NCBI RefSeq assembly: GCF_000337575.1
Contig: NZ_AOIM01000034.1
Coordinates: forward strand, 16,860 to 80,859
Reading direction: 5' to 3'
Source: Natrialba hulunbeirensis JCM 10989
GTDB taxonomy: Archaea > Halobacteriota > Halobacteria > Halobacteriales > Natrialbaceae
DNA length: 64,000 bases
Positions 28,288 to 36,902 of the stretch are shown piece by piece. The notes beneath the pieces are model-generated. The model was given only the letters and a program-made list of their open reading frames with translations. It searched no databases and was not told the origin of the DNA. The first letter of the stretch is position 1. Each line of letters starts with the position of its first letter. The position numbers were made by a program, and so were the translations under genes.

Positions 28288-28998
28288 ATGGCCCTCGATA
28301 CCATCGTGGAACGGTCCCTGTCGATGCTTGGGTATCCGTCCATCACTCACGGGCTGCTCAATCGACGTGTCGACGCAACTGCGCTCGATGTCGCGCCCTC
28401 GGCACGAATCTCGATGGGGTGTCTCCTTCGAGGGCACGTCACGCTCGGCCCTCACGTCCGGTTGAGTCGTGGCTGTATCCTGAACGGGTCGATCGATGTC
28501 GGACGGCGGACGAACTTCGAACCGGACTGTGACCTCGTCGGCGACATCGAGATTGGCAACTACTGTGCAATCGCCAGGGAGACGACGTTCCAGCAAACGA
28601 ATCACGAAACGACGAAACCCGCGATGCAGATCAGGCTGTACGACGAAGTCCTCGACAGCGAGCTGCCACCCACAGCAGACGGGCCAATCGAAGTCGGTAA
28701 CGACGTCTGGATCGGAACGGATGCGACGATCCTCTCCGGCGTCACGATTGGGGATGGCGCGATTATCGGTGCCGGTGCCGTCGTGACGAGCGACGTCGAC
28801 CCGTACGCGATCGTCGCCGGCGTCCCAGCCAAACGAGTGAGGTGGCGATTCCCAGCGGAAACGCGGGAACGGCTGCTCGAACTCGAGTGGTGGGAGTGGG
28901 ACGAAGAGACGATGCGCGAGAATCGCGACTTCTTCGAGCGGACGCTTCCCGACTCACGGACCGTACAGGATGCACTATCGCCTGAGACGGCGAACTAA
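28288..28998 (+). CDS. hexapeptide-repeat acyltransferase (LbH family)
   Basis: A 236-residue protein from the ATG at 28288; the earlier ATG at 28270 falls only about 12 bases after the TATA box (28251-28261) and so probably before the transcript start. Left-handed beta-helix repeats run from about residue 25 to 175 (for example LGPHVRLSRGCILNGSI and VWIGTDATILSGVTIGDGAIIGAGAVV, in pieces), closed by the family signature YAIVAGVPAKRVRWRF. It transfers an acyl group, usually acetyl, to a sugar or related acceptor. Catalytic His is likely in QQTNHETT. The divergent deacetylase-like lipoprotein suggests surface polysaccharide modification. Confidence 0.85.
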   Translation: MALDTIVERSLSMLGYPSITHGLLNRRVDATALDVAPSARISMGCLLRGHVTLGPHVRLSRGCILNGSIDVGRRTNFEPDCDLVGDIEIGNYCAIARETTFQQTNHETTKPAMQIRLYDEVLDSELPPTADGPIEVGNDVWIGTDATILSGVTIGDGAIIGAGAVVTSDVDPYAIVAGVPAKRVRWRFPAETRERLLELEWWEWDEETMRENRDFFERTLPDSRTVQDALSPETAN

Positions 28999-29155
28999 CG
29001 CTGCACGCGACGGAAACGACGGTCGAACAGCCGCCACAAAGTGGTGAGAGCCGGCGGCGTTCGGCGGACACAGCAGCGGACAGATGCAGTGGCCAGTATC
29101 GAGCCGAGCGCAGAAGGGGCCGGGGATTTTCACGGACAACCCCGTACGAACACCC

Positions 29156-29569
29156 ATGACTCGGCAGTTGCTCGTTCCGATGGACGACTCTGTGCCCGCT
29201 CGTGCGGCATTCGAGCATGCTCTCACAGTCTATCCCGATGACGAGATCACGGTCGTTCACGTCGTCGACGACCTCGAAACCGGCTATGCGGGCGGGTCGG
29301 CCTCAGCGGACGCTGACGAGGCAGAACCCGAGTTCTTCACCGAGGTGCGGGAGCTGGCAACAACACACGACCGCTCCGTCGAGACAGTCGTCATCGAAGG
29401 AACCTCGGCCGAGGCGATACTCGAGTTCGCCGACGAAGAGGGTGCCGACCAGATTGTGATGGGGAGTGCGGGTCGATCCGGCGTGTCGCGGATGCTGCTC
29501 GGGAGTATCGCGGAGGGTGTCGCGCGACGATCGACGATTCCGGTAACGATCGTTCCGCGAGGACGGTAG
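29156..29569 (+). CDS. universal stress protein (UspA family)
   Basis: A 137-residue single-domain Usp: starts MTRQLLVPMDDSVPARAAFEHAL, contains ITVVHVVDD, and has the nucleotide-binding motif GSAGRSGVSRMLLGSIAEGV (Gly-x2-Gly-x9-Gly-Ser), so it is of the ATP-binding subclass. These proteins dimerise and respond to stress; the specific role is unknown. The ATG at 29156 is chosen because the family consensus begins there. It is 111 bases upstream of the HPP gene. Confidence 0.92.
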   Translation: MTRQLLVPMDDSVPARAAFEHALTVYPDDEITVVHVVDDLETGYAGGSASADADEAEPEFFTEVRELATTHDRSVETVVIEGTSAEAILEFADEEGADQIVMGSAGRSGVSRMLLGSIAEGVARRSTIPVTIVPRGR

Positions 29570-29679
29570 CGACACGCGAGAGTGCAAAGCGACACGCGCG
29601 GGTGAACAACGCGAGTACAGGGCCGAGAGAGTTGACTCAAACCGAGGATGTTTTTCGAGTCAGCCCCCAATCGAAGGAT

Positions 29680-30189
29680 ATGGATGACCGGACGGGGACG
29701 ACGCTGCACACCGGCCTCCTCATTCTGACCACCGCTGCAGTGGCGTGGCTGTCCGGACTACCGATGTTGTTCCCGAGTCTCGGTCCCTCGGCGTTCGTCC
29801 TGGCGCTCTTTCAGGACAGTGACGCGACCTCTCCCCGGCGGGTGATCGGCGGTCACGCGATCGGCGTCGTCGCCGGACTGCTCGCGTACCACCTGTTCGC
29901 CGCAGGCGTGACGATGACCAGCGCGACAGATCCGGGTTCGATCGAAGGCCTTCGGATCGCCGCGAGCGCCGTGCTCGCGACGGTGCTGACGACCGGCGGC
30001 ATGCTCGCGACCGACACGCGGCACCCGCCGGCGTGTGCGACGACGCTCATCGTCTCGCTCGGATTGCTCTCGACGGCGTTCGAGGGCGTCCTGATCGTCC
30101 TTACCGTCGTCGTGCTCGTCGTCGCCCACGAACTGCTGCTGGCGACGGAGCGACTCGGCGCGCGATACGAGAGCCGACTGCGGTCCTGA
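29680..30189 (+). CDS. HPP family integral membrane protein
   Basis: A 169-residue membrane protein with about five helices, from MDDRTGTTLHTGLLIL. It contains the family's namesake in TRHPPACATTLIVSLG and the FPSLGPSAFVL segment. HPP-domain proteins occur in bacteria, plants (nitrite transporters) and archaea; the substrate is unknown. It lies behind uspA in the same direction and may share its transcript. Confidence 0.82.
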   Translation: MDDRTGTTLHTGLLILTTAAVAWLSGLPMLFPSLGPSAFVLALFQDSDATSPRRVIGGHAIGVVAGLLAYHLFAAGVTMTSATDPGSIEGLRIAASAVLATVLTTGGMLATDTRHPPACATTLIVSLGLLSTAFEGVLIVLTVVVLVVAHELLLATERLGARYESRLRS

Positions 30190-30283
30190 TGGGTGCCGGT
30201 TCGGTTTCGTTTTGTCCCGTTCCGTCCCATCCTGTCCTGTCCCGTTTCGCTCCATCCCGTTCTGCCATATTCAGGACCGTCTC
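30190..30283. repeat. pyrimidine-rich degenerate pentamer repeat between convergent genes
   Basis: The gap between the HPP gene and the AMP-binding gene is made of units like GTTCC, GTCCC and TCCTG, TCCCG on the plus strand, in about 70 bases. It is noncoding; T-rich runs may help terminate transcription from either side. Confidence 0.45.
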
Positions 30284-31492
30284 TCACTCCAGTGCGTACC
30301 GCCCGTGCTCGTCTCGCTCGAACGACTGGCCGGTATCGACCCACCGATCGGCTGGTTGACTCCCTGCCTCCCCACCGAGGCGACCGTCCGCAACCACCGG
30401 CCCCCTCACCTCGAGCGTTCCGCTCCCTGCACCCTCGACGACGGAGCCGTCCGAAGCGACAAGTCGCACTCGACAGTCCAGAATCGGACGCCCGATACTC
30501 GCCGTCTCGGCAGCCCCGTCTCTCCCATCTCCGTCGTCAGTCCCCGCAAAACCACCGCTCGCAACGGCGCTTCCCGCGAGTATCGTCGGGCACTCGAGTA
30601 CCCCATACACGCGCGAGACTGGAATCCCCCGGTCCCGGTACGGATCGAGCAGCGCCGGGTCGACCGCCGCATCCGGCAACACACACCGGACGGACTCGAG
30701 TGCGGCCGTGAATTCGCCGTCCGCGTCGCCCGCCAGATCGCGAAAGACGCTGGTCCGTCCCGAGAGGTGCGTCGCGTTCTCGGCGGCCATCGCGGTCAGC
30801 GCATCGCCCGGATCGAACGCTCGGTCGAGTAACAGCCGGCCGCCGGCGTACAGCACCGGCAGCGCAAGCCGAACGAGTCCGTCCGGGGCCGACAGCCGAG
30901 TCGGGATCGGCGCGACGGCGTCCTGCGTGACCCCCCATGTCAGGACCGCCGCGATGCAGTTGGACTCGAGTGTTCGTTCGGAGAACGTCGTGACTGGCCG
31001 GCCGTCGTCGCCGTGGAGGGCAAGCAGCGGCCTCGACGAATCGGAATCGCCGCGCCAGCGATCCGCGGGGTCGACCTCCGCGAGGTCGGGCAACGTCACC
31101 GAGCGGTCGAACGAAATCGAGCGCACGAGGTCTCGTTGGGCCGGTTCGGCGACGACGAGATCGGGGTCGAGTACGTCGAACGGGCGTTCGACGGTCACCG
31201 GCGTGAGCAGGTGTGAAATCGGGGCGAGTGTCGCACCGAGGCGGCGACAGGCAAACAGTAGCGCGAGCGAGGTGACGCGATTGCGCGAGACGAGACAGAT
31301 GGTGTCGCCCGACTCGATGCCGAGCCCTGCGAGGCGCGCACCGAGCCAGTCTGTGAGCGTCGAGAGTCCGTCGTAGGTGATCCGATCCTCGTGGATCGTC
31401 TCGGACGGCGCGTACAGCCGTTTCTCCGAGATATCGACGACAGCGGTGCGATCCGGAAAGCGCGCAGCACGCCGTGCGAGCGAGAGAGTCAC
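30284..31492 (-). CDS. truncated AMP-binding (acyl-CoA synthetase-like) protein
   Basis: A 402-residue member of the ANL superfamily: RRAARFPDRTAVVD, LTDWLGARLAGLGIESGDTI, and PVLYAGGRLLL and VYGVLECPT match the large N-terminal domain. The phosphate loop (normally YTSGTTGxPKG) reads LLALHGDDGRPVTTFSERT and has lost the Ser/Thr/Gly/Lys pattern. The protein stops at DTGQSFERDEHGRYALE, where the hinge to the small C-terminal domain with the catalytic Lys would begin; about 100 residues are missing. It is unlikely to adenylate a substrate. A role as a binding or regulatory protein is inference. It follows the alpha/beta hydrolase in the same direction. Confidence 0.75.
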   Translation of the reverse strand: MTLSLARRAARFPDRTAVVDISEKRLYAPSETIHEDRITYDGLSTLTDWLGARLAGLGIESGDTICLVSRNRVTSLALLFACRRLGATLAPISHLLTPVTVERPFDVLDPDLVVAEPAQRDLVRSISFDRSVTLPDLAEVDPADRWRGDSDSSRPLLALHGDDGRPVTTFSERTLESNCIAAVLTWGVTQDAVAPIPTRLSAPDGLVRLALPVLYAGGRLLLDRAFDPGDALTAMAAENATHLSGRTSVFRDLAGDADGEFTAALESVRCVLPDAAVDPALLDPYRDRGIPVSRVYGVLECPTILAGSAVASGGFAGTDDGDGRDGAAETASIGRPILDCRVRLVASDGSVVEGAGSGTLEVRGPVVADGRLGGEAGSQPADRWVDTGQSFERDEHGRYALE

Positions 31493-31558
31493 GAGAGTAC
31501 CGATAACGCTCGCGGCCGTAATACGAGAGGAGTCATTCGCAAGCCGCCAGCTCTGTGG

Positions 31559-32359
31559 CTACGAGTCCGCCGACTGCGACTCGGACTCCAAGAACCCAAG
31601 CAACCGATCGTTCACATCCCGCGAGCGCTCGACAAATCCGAGATGGCCGACGGACTCGAGTACCTCGAACTCGCCGCGGGGCAGCCCACGCGCGAGGTCG
31701 CGACCAGCGTCGGGATCGACGAGCGAGTCGTCGGAGCCGTGGAACACCTGCGTCGGCTGGGTCACCTCGACGAGCCAGTCCGTCGCGTCGAACTCCTCGA
31801 GCGCTGCAACCTGTGCCTCCCAGCCCGCGCGGTCGGCATCGCCATCGGCTCGCCAGTCGACCATACCCTCGATAACGTCCGGCTGGGACGCGACGAAGTC
31901 AGCGGAGAGCACCGTCTCGAGTGACTCCCGAATCGCATCGCGGTCGTCCGGCGGGGCAAACAGCGACTCGAGAGAAAAGGCATCGCCGGTGGCTGCCGTG
32001 CCGAACAGCGAGAGCGTTTCGACCCGACTCGTAGAGCGAGCGGCCGCGAGTGCAATCGCGCCGCCGAGGCCGCAGCCGACGAGGTGAGCGCTGCGAACAT
32101 CGCACTCTGAGAGGACCGCTTCGAGGTCGGCGACGAAGTCGGAGAGAGCGTACGGACCGGACGGCGCGTCCGAGCGGCCGGTACCGCGGAGGTCCCAGGC
32201 GATGGTCTCGAACGGGCCGGTGAGCGCGGCGTGTTGCCAGCCCCAGAGCCAGCCGCCGAGACCGGCATCAGAGATGAAGACGACGGGAGCGGTGTCGGCC
32301 GCGGCGTCGCCGTCGCGGGAGTAGTACAGCGAGACGGAGCCGTTCGACGCGGTAGGCAT
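31559..32359 (-). CDS. alpha/beta hydrolase-fold protein lacking the nucleophile
   Basis: A 266-residue protein with the full alpha/beta-hydrolase pattern: oxyanion strand VVFISDAGLGGWLW, WDLRGTGRSDAP, acid motif VFHGSDDSLVD and the His motif LESVGHLGFVE. The nucleophile elbow, normally Gly-x-Ser-x-Gly, reads VGCGLGGAIALA: the Ser position is Gly and the preceding residue is Cys. The fold is intact, so it may bind a ligand without hydrolysing it, or use another residue. It is 66 bases upstream of the truncated AMP-binding gene. Confidence 0.85.
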   Translation of the reverse strand: MPTASNGSVSLYYSRDGDAAADTAPVVFISDAGLGGWLWGWQHAALTGPFETIAWDLRGTGRSDAPSGPYALSDFVADLEAVLSECDVRSAHLVGCGLGGAIALAAARSTSRVETLSLFGTAATGDAFSLESLFAPPDDRDAIRESLETVLSADFVASQPDVIEGMVDWRADGDADRAGWEAQVAALEEFDATDWLVEVTQPTQVFHGSDDSLVDPDAGRDLARGLPRGEFEVLESVGHLGFVERSRDVNDRLLGFLESESQSADS

Positions 32360-32448
32360 GGTCGAGACGAGGAGCGCGTGCGGGAGGACGGTTTCGGTTC
32401 CAGTTCCGGAGTCACTCGCGACCGGGTCAGCTCGATTTGACGGCCGAA

Positions 32449-33714
32449 CTATGCCGCAAGATATTGCTTCGCGGCCTCGACGAGCACCTCACCTGCCGTC
32501 AGGACAGCCACCCACTCGATCGACTCCTCCGGGAAGTGCGCCTGCTCGATGCGTCCCGGTCCGAACAGCACTGTCGGAATCCCCGCCTCCACGTAGTGGC
32601 GACTGTCCGCACCGTACGTCGCACCCTCCACGTCGGTCCACTCGAGTCCCCGTGCCGCCATCGCCGACTGAACCGCCCGGACGACGGGTTCGTCCTCGTC
32701 GATCGCCGCCGGTTCGAACTGAATCGAGAACCGCTCGAACGACGGCTCACTCGAGAGCGGAAACGACGGCTCGGCGACGAGATCCGCCAGTTGCGCCTCG
32801 AACTCGCGCTCGACCTCGTCGACGGTCTCCCCCGGCGCAACGCCGATACGAAACTCCGCCGTGAGTTCGTCCGCAACGGAGGACGCCCAGCGGCCCGCCT
32901 CGGCGCGCCCGACACACACCGGCCACGGGATGTCGAACTCTTCGTACAGTGAGTGGGACACCCGCTCGCAGCGTTCGGACTCGAGTGCCATGAACGCGCG
33001 ACGGATGCGCTCGAAGGCAGGGAAGACCGACTCACCCTCCCAGCGCGTTGCCGCGTGCGCCGACCGGCCCTCGAGTCGGAGTCGCTTCATCAGGCTCCCC
33101 TCGGTCGCCGTCACCGGTCGGCAGTCGGTCGGTTCGGCCACGATTGCGGCGTCCCGAGAGAACGGGTACGGATTCTCGAGCGCGGCGGCCGCCGCGCCGA
33201 TGCCGCCCTCTTCCTCGCCGACGACGCTCTCGACGACGAGTCGGCCGTCGAGGTCGGCCGGGCGCTCGGCCGCCAGCTGGCGCGCCGCGAACACGCAGGC
33301 CGCCAGTCCGCTCTTCATGTCCGCCGCGCCGCGGGCCGTCAGCGTGCCGTCGGCCCAGCGCGGTTCGAAAGGGTCCGCCTCCCACCCGTTTCCGGTCGGT
33401 ACGACGTCGACGTGTCCGTTCAACACCAGCGTGGGACCTGCGTCGGAATCACCGAACTCGAGAACGCCCGCCACGTTCGGTCGAGCGGCCGTCTCGACCT
33501 CGTCGGTAACGGCGTCGGGGTCGTCGGGAAACGACGGGTGGTCGGCGAGGACAGCGGGGTCGGCCTCCCACTGGTAAGTTTCGAAGCCGGCATCTTCGAG
33601 GCGGTCGCGGAGCCACTCCTGGGCCGGTGCCTCGTTCCCCGCGGTCGTCTCGAACCGACACAGTTCGTCGACGAACGACCGCAACTCCTCGTTCCACGCC
33701 GTCGCAAAGTCCAT
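32449..33714 (-). CDS. M20 family metallopeptidase (ArgE/DapE type)
   Basis: A 421-residue zinc amidohydrolase. Metal-site motifs are all visible: LNGHVDVVP (His), RGAADMKSG (bridging Asp), VGEEEGGIGA (general-base Glu and ligand), EPTDC, and a C-terminal His in EQAHFPEESI. The dimerisation domain lies at about 190-300 (LRLEGRSAHAATRWEGES). It removes an acyl group from an amino acid or peptide; the exact substrate (acetylornithine, succinyl-DAP or other) is not resolved. No arg or dap gene is adjacent. Confidence 0.9.
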   Translation of the reverse strand: MDFATAWNEELRSFVDELCRFETTAGNEAPAQEWLRDRLEDAGFETYQWEADPAVLADHPSFPDDPDAVTDEVETAARPNVAGVLEFGDSDAGPTLVLNGHVDVVPTGNGWEADPFEPRWADGTLTARGAADMKSGLAACVFAARQLAAERPADLDGRLVVESVVGEEEGGIGAAAAALENPYPFSRDAAIVAEPTDCRPVTATEGSLMKRLRLEGRSAHAATRWEGESVFPAFERIRRAFMALESERCERVSHSLYEEFDIPWPVCVGRAEAGRWASSVADELTAEFRIGVAPGETVDEVEREFEAQLADLVAEPSFPLSSEPSFERFSIQFEPAAIDEDEPVVRAVQSAMAARGLEWTDVEGATYGADSRHYVEAGIPTVLFGPGRIEQAHFPEESIEWVAVLTAGEVLVEAAKQYLAA

Positions 33715-33822
33715 ACCCGAGCCAGGAACGGCGTCCTCAAATAGACCGGTGTCGCTTCCGAGCGGGCCCGAGAAGTTCGAGAAACGAGACTGAAAACGAA
33801 AACCGCAGTGCGACTGGGCGGC

Positions 33823-36603
33823 TTAGGCGTCGAGGACCTGCCGCAACACGTCCGGCGCGTCCGCGAGTGCGTCGTCCAGATCCTCAGTGTTCGGGCCGCC
33901 ACCCTGCGCGAAGTCCGGCGGACCGCCGCCACCGCCGCCGACGCGAGCGGCGAGTTCGCCGACTACGTCGCCGGCGTTGACGCTGACGTCGTCCGGAACG
34001 GCGACGACGAACGTCGCACCGCTCTCGCCGCTGCCGAGCACCGCAATGCTCCCTTCGTCGACGATCGCGCTCGCGGTCGCACGAAGTTCGTCCATATCGG
34101 CGTCCAGTCGGTCGACGACTGCCGTCGTCTCGCCGACGTCGTACTCCTCGCCGCTGCCACCGCCGCCCGCACGGGCCGCTGCGAGTTCCTCCGTCAGGTC
34201 CTCGATCTGCTTGCCCCGGTCCTTCCACTCGGTGAAGAACCGCTGGGCGGTCTCGGGGACGTCCTCGGGCGAGACGTCCAAAATCTCGGCCGCCTCGTAG
34301 AGGGCGTCCTCGTTCTCCTGGGTGGACTCGAGTGCAGCCTCGCCGGCGGCGAAGGTGATGCGCTCGACGCCGTCCTGGACGCGTTCGGTGGTGAGGACCT
34401 TGATGGAGCCGATGTCGCCGGTGCGGTTGACGTGGGTGCCACCGCAGGCCTGAACGTCGTCGGCGACGTGGATGAGGCGGATCTGCTCGCCCGGCGGGAT
34501 GCCGCCCTGGTAGAGGTCGAAGCCGTGTTCGGATTCGGCGTCGTGACGGTCGGGCCACTCCTGGCTGACCGAGGTGTTGTCCATCACGAGGTCGTTTGCG
34601 ACGCGTTCGATCGCCTTGATATCCTCGCGGGAGATGCGGTCGTAGTGGCGCAGGTCGATTCGCGAGGAGTCGACGCCCTTCTGGGCACCGGCCTGGCGGA
34701 CGTGCTCGCCGAGGACCTGGCGGGCGGCGTGGATGATGATGTGGGTCGCCGTGTGGTGGCGCATAAGCTGGCGACGCCGGGCGGTGTCGAGTTGGCCGTT
34801 GACGAACTCGCCCTTGCCGAGTTTGTCGTCCGTGCGGTGGAGGATGACGCCGTCCTCGCGCTGAACGTCGCGGACCTCGACGGTCGCGTCGTCGGTCGAG
34901 AGCGTTCCGGTGTCTGCGGGCTGGCCACCGCCCTCGGGGTAGAACATCGTCTGGTCGAGGACGATGTCGTAGCCCTCCTCGCGTTCGAAGACGTCGAGGA
35001 CGACCGCCTCGAACTGGGTGCGCTGCTGGTCGTCGTAGTACAGCGTCTCCGTCTCGGGGAGGTCCGCAAAGCGCTCGTCGGTCTCGTCTGCCATCTCCTC
35101 GGCCGCGTCGGGCGTGTCGTGGCGCTCGGCGACGAGGCTGTAGAAGTCGTCCGGCACGTCGACGTCCGCACCGGCCTCTGCGGCGATCTCCTCGACCATG
35201 TCGGGCTGAAGCCCGTGAGAGTCGTAGAGTTCGATCAGTTCGTCGGTCGGGATCGGCTCGCCCGTCTCGGCGTGCTCCTCAGCGAGCGATTCGACGCGGC
35301 GACTGCCGCGTTCGAGCGTCTCGCGGTACTTCTCGACCTCAGTGCGGACGATGTCGCGGATCGTGTCGCGGTTCTCGTACTCCAGGCGCGCTGCCTGCAT
35401 GTCGACGAGTTCGTCGAGGGGTGCGTCGACGCCGACCGTGTCACAGAGGCGTTTCGTTCGACGGAGAACCATTCGTGCGAGATAACCCGTGCCGACGTTC
35501 GAGGGGACGATACCGTCGCCGAGCATGTACGCGAGCGTCCGGCAGTGGTCTGCGATGGCGTAGATGTCCTCGAGTGGCTCCATCAGGGACTCGAGTTCGT
35601 CGGCGTCGACGTCGAGTTCGGTCGCGATTTCGCCGCGGGCGGTCTCCATGTCCTCGGCCTCGTCGATGTCCATGTGGCCCGCGAGCTTGGCGGCGCGGTG
35701 GATGAGCGCCTCCTCCTCGTCGGTGTGTTCGAGTCCCGCGTTGTCTTTGAGGAACTCGATCATGTCGGGGTAGACCGCCTCGTAGACGGTCGGGGTTCCC
35801 TGGGACACCCAGGTCCACCGTTCGAGGCCGTAGCCGGTGTCGACGATGTAGGTGTCCATCGGGGTGTAGCGGTTCCCGTCTTTCATCTCGTACTCGCCCT
35901 CGGGGTCCTGTTCCATCGACATGAAGACCAGCGTGGCGAGTTCGACGCCGCGGTAGATGACCTCGATTGCGGGACCGGCGTTGCCGCCACCGACCCACGG
36001 ATCCTCGATGTAGATGACTTCCTCGAGGTCGACGCCCATCGAGTCGAAGAACTCGTCGCAGAGTTCGACGGTGCGGTCCTTCCAGTAGACCTCGCCCTGG
36101 TAGGCGTACTGCTCGGGGTCGTCGAGGTCCTCGCGCGCGTTGAACGCGTGGTGGGCCATCATCTCGAAGGCCATCGTGTGACGGCCGGTCTTCCCGACGT
36201 TGTCGATGTCCTGCATCCGGATGCAGGGCTGAGAGACGGTGAGCGGGTTCGCCGGCGGCGGCGTCTCGCCGCTCGTGACGAGCGGCTGGAAGTCGTAGAT
36301 CGACGCCTGGGTCAGCAGGACGTCGTCACGCCAGCGGTTCGCTGCGACCGGATACGGGTCGATCCGCTCGTGGTCGTGTGTTTCGAAGAACGAGAGGAAC
36401 TGCTCTCGCATCTCCGAGAGGCTGTACGTTTCGTCGAATCCGGGGTTCTCGATGAAGTCGTACTCCTCGCAGGGCGGTTCCCCACAGGTTTCCCGATCGT
36501 GGTCGCGCGTCCAGAACTGCGCGCCACAGGAGGGACACTCCTTTCGGACGAACCCCTCCGTCTCGAAATACTCGAGACGGTACTCCTCCTCAAGTTGGCT
36601 CAT
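33823..36603 (-). CDS. alaS: alanyl-tRNA synthetase (archaeal type)
   Basis: A 926-residue enzyme. It starts [18 protein letters not shown], followed by an archaeal zinc motif ([11 protein letters not shown] and [11 protein letters not shown]), class II catalytic domain, editing domain with [17 protein letters not shown] (His-x3-His) and [14 protein letters not shown] (Cys/His), and a C-Ala tail rich in Gly ([12 protein letters not shown] and [12 protein letters not shown]). It charges tRNA-Ala and clears Ser or Gly mischarging. The start at 36603 is taken over an in-frame codon 42 bases upstream. A 972-codon open frame on the opposite strand is a composition artefact. Confidence 0.96.
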   Translation of the reverse strand: MSQLEEEYRLEYFETEGFVRKECPSCGAQFWTRDHDRETCGEPPCEEYDFIENPGFDETYSLSEMREQFLSFFETHDHERIDPYPVAANRWRDDVLLTQASIYDFQPLVTSGETPPPANPLTVSQPCIRMQDIDNVGKTGRHTMAFEMMAHHAFNAREDLDDPEQYAYQGEVYWKDRTVELCDEFFDSMGVDLEEVIYIEDPWVGGGNAGPAIEVIYRGVELATLVFMSMEQDPEGEYEMKDGNRYTPMDTYIVDTGYGLERWTWVSQGTPTVYEAVYPDMIEFLKDNAGLEHTDEEEALIHRAAKLAGHMDIDEAEDMETARGEIATELDVDADELESLMEPLEDIYAIADHCRTLAYMLGDGIVPSNVGTGYLARMVLRRTKRLCDTVGVDAPLDELVDMQAARLEYENRDTIRDIVRTEVEKYRETLERGSRRVESLAEEHAETGEPIPTDELIELYDSHGLQPDMVEEIAAEAGADVDVPDDFYSLVAERHDTPDAAEEMADETDERFADLPETETLYYDDQQRTQFEAVVLDVFEREEGYDIVLDQTMFYPEGGGQPADTGTLSTDDATVEVRDVQREDGVILHRTDDKLGKGEFVNGQLDTARRRQLMRHHTATHIIIHAARQVLGEHVRQAGAQKGVDSSRIDLRHYDRISREDIKAIERVANDLVMDNTSVSQEWPDRHDAESEHGFDLYQGGIPPGEQIRLIHVADDVQACGGTHVNRTGDIGSIKVLTTERVQDGVERITFAAGEAALESTQENEDALYEAAEILDVSPEDVPETAQRFFTEWKDRGKQIEDLTEELAAARAGGGGSGEEYDVGETTAVVDRLDADMDELRATASAIVDEGSIAVLGSGESGATFVVAVPDDVSVNAGDVVGELAARVGGGGGGPPDFAQGGGPNTEDLDDALADAPDVLRQVLDA

Positions 36604-36902
36604 TATACACGTGTTGGCCATGCAGGGCGTAAAACAGTTCCGCAACGCTCACTGCGCGAGAATCCGCCCGATAGCAGTGCGTTCATCTCAGATACTGAGT
36701 GTTCAGTTATCCATAATGTCGGATAGATATTAGTGAGTTTGGTGTGAATTAGTGAATTAGAGCCAGGTTCTGAGCGCTGTATCGACGGCTCTCCGAGAGC
36801 TAGATGATGTCTGAACTGTTACAAAACAGCTGCCGGCAGCAGAATCTTTATCGTGGTGATACAGACAGTACGAATAGACGACGAGTCAGGGGCAGGCTCA
36901 CG
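36604..36902. other. divergent intergenic region
   Basis: It holds promoters for alaS (AT-rich part at 36700-36760) and, on the plus strand, ATCTTTATCG (36844-36853), a possible TATA box for the kinase-like gene. An in-frame ATG pair at 36804 lies before that box. No separate gene is seen. Confidence 0.4.

Noticed and set aside
30190-30283. Pyrimidine-rich repeat as a possible RNA gene
   Set aside because: It has no stable fold or conserved motif; it is simple repeat sequence between convergent genes.
33808-36726. A 972-codon open frame on the plus strand opposite alaS
   Set aside because: It is an artefact of high GC: it lies entirely antisense to a clear alanyl-tRNA synthetase and has low-complexity, repetitive residue content with no domain.
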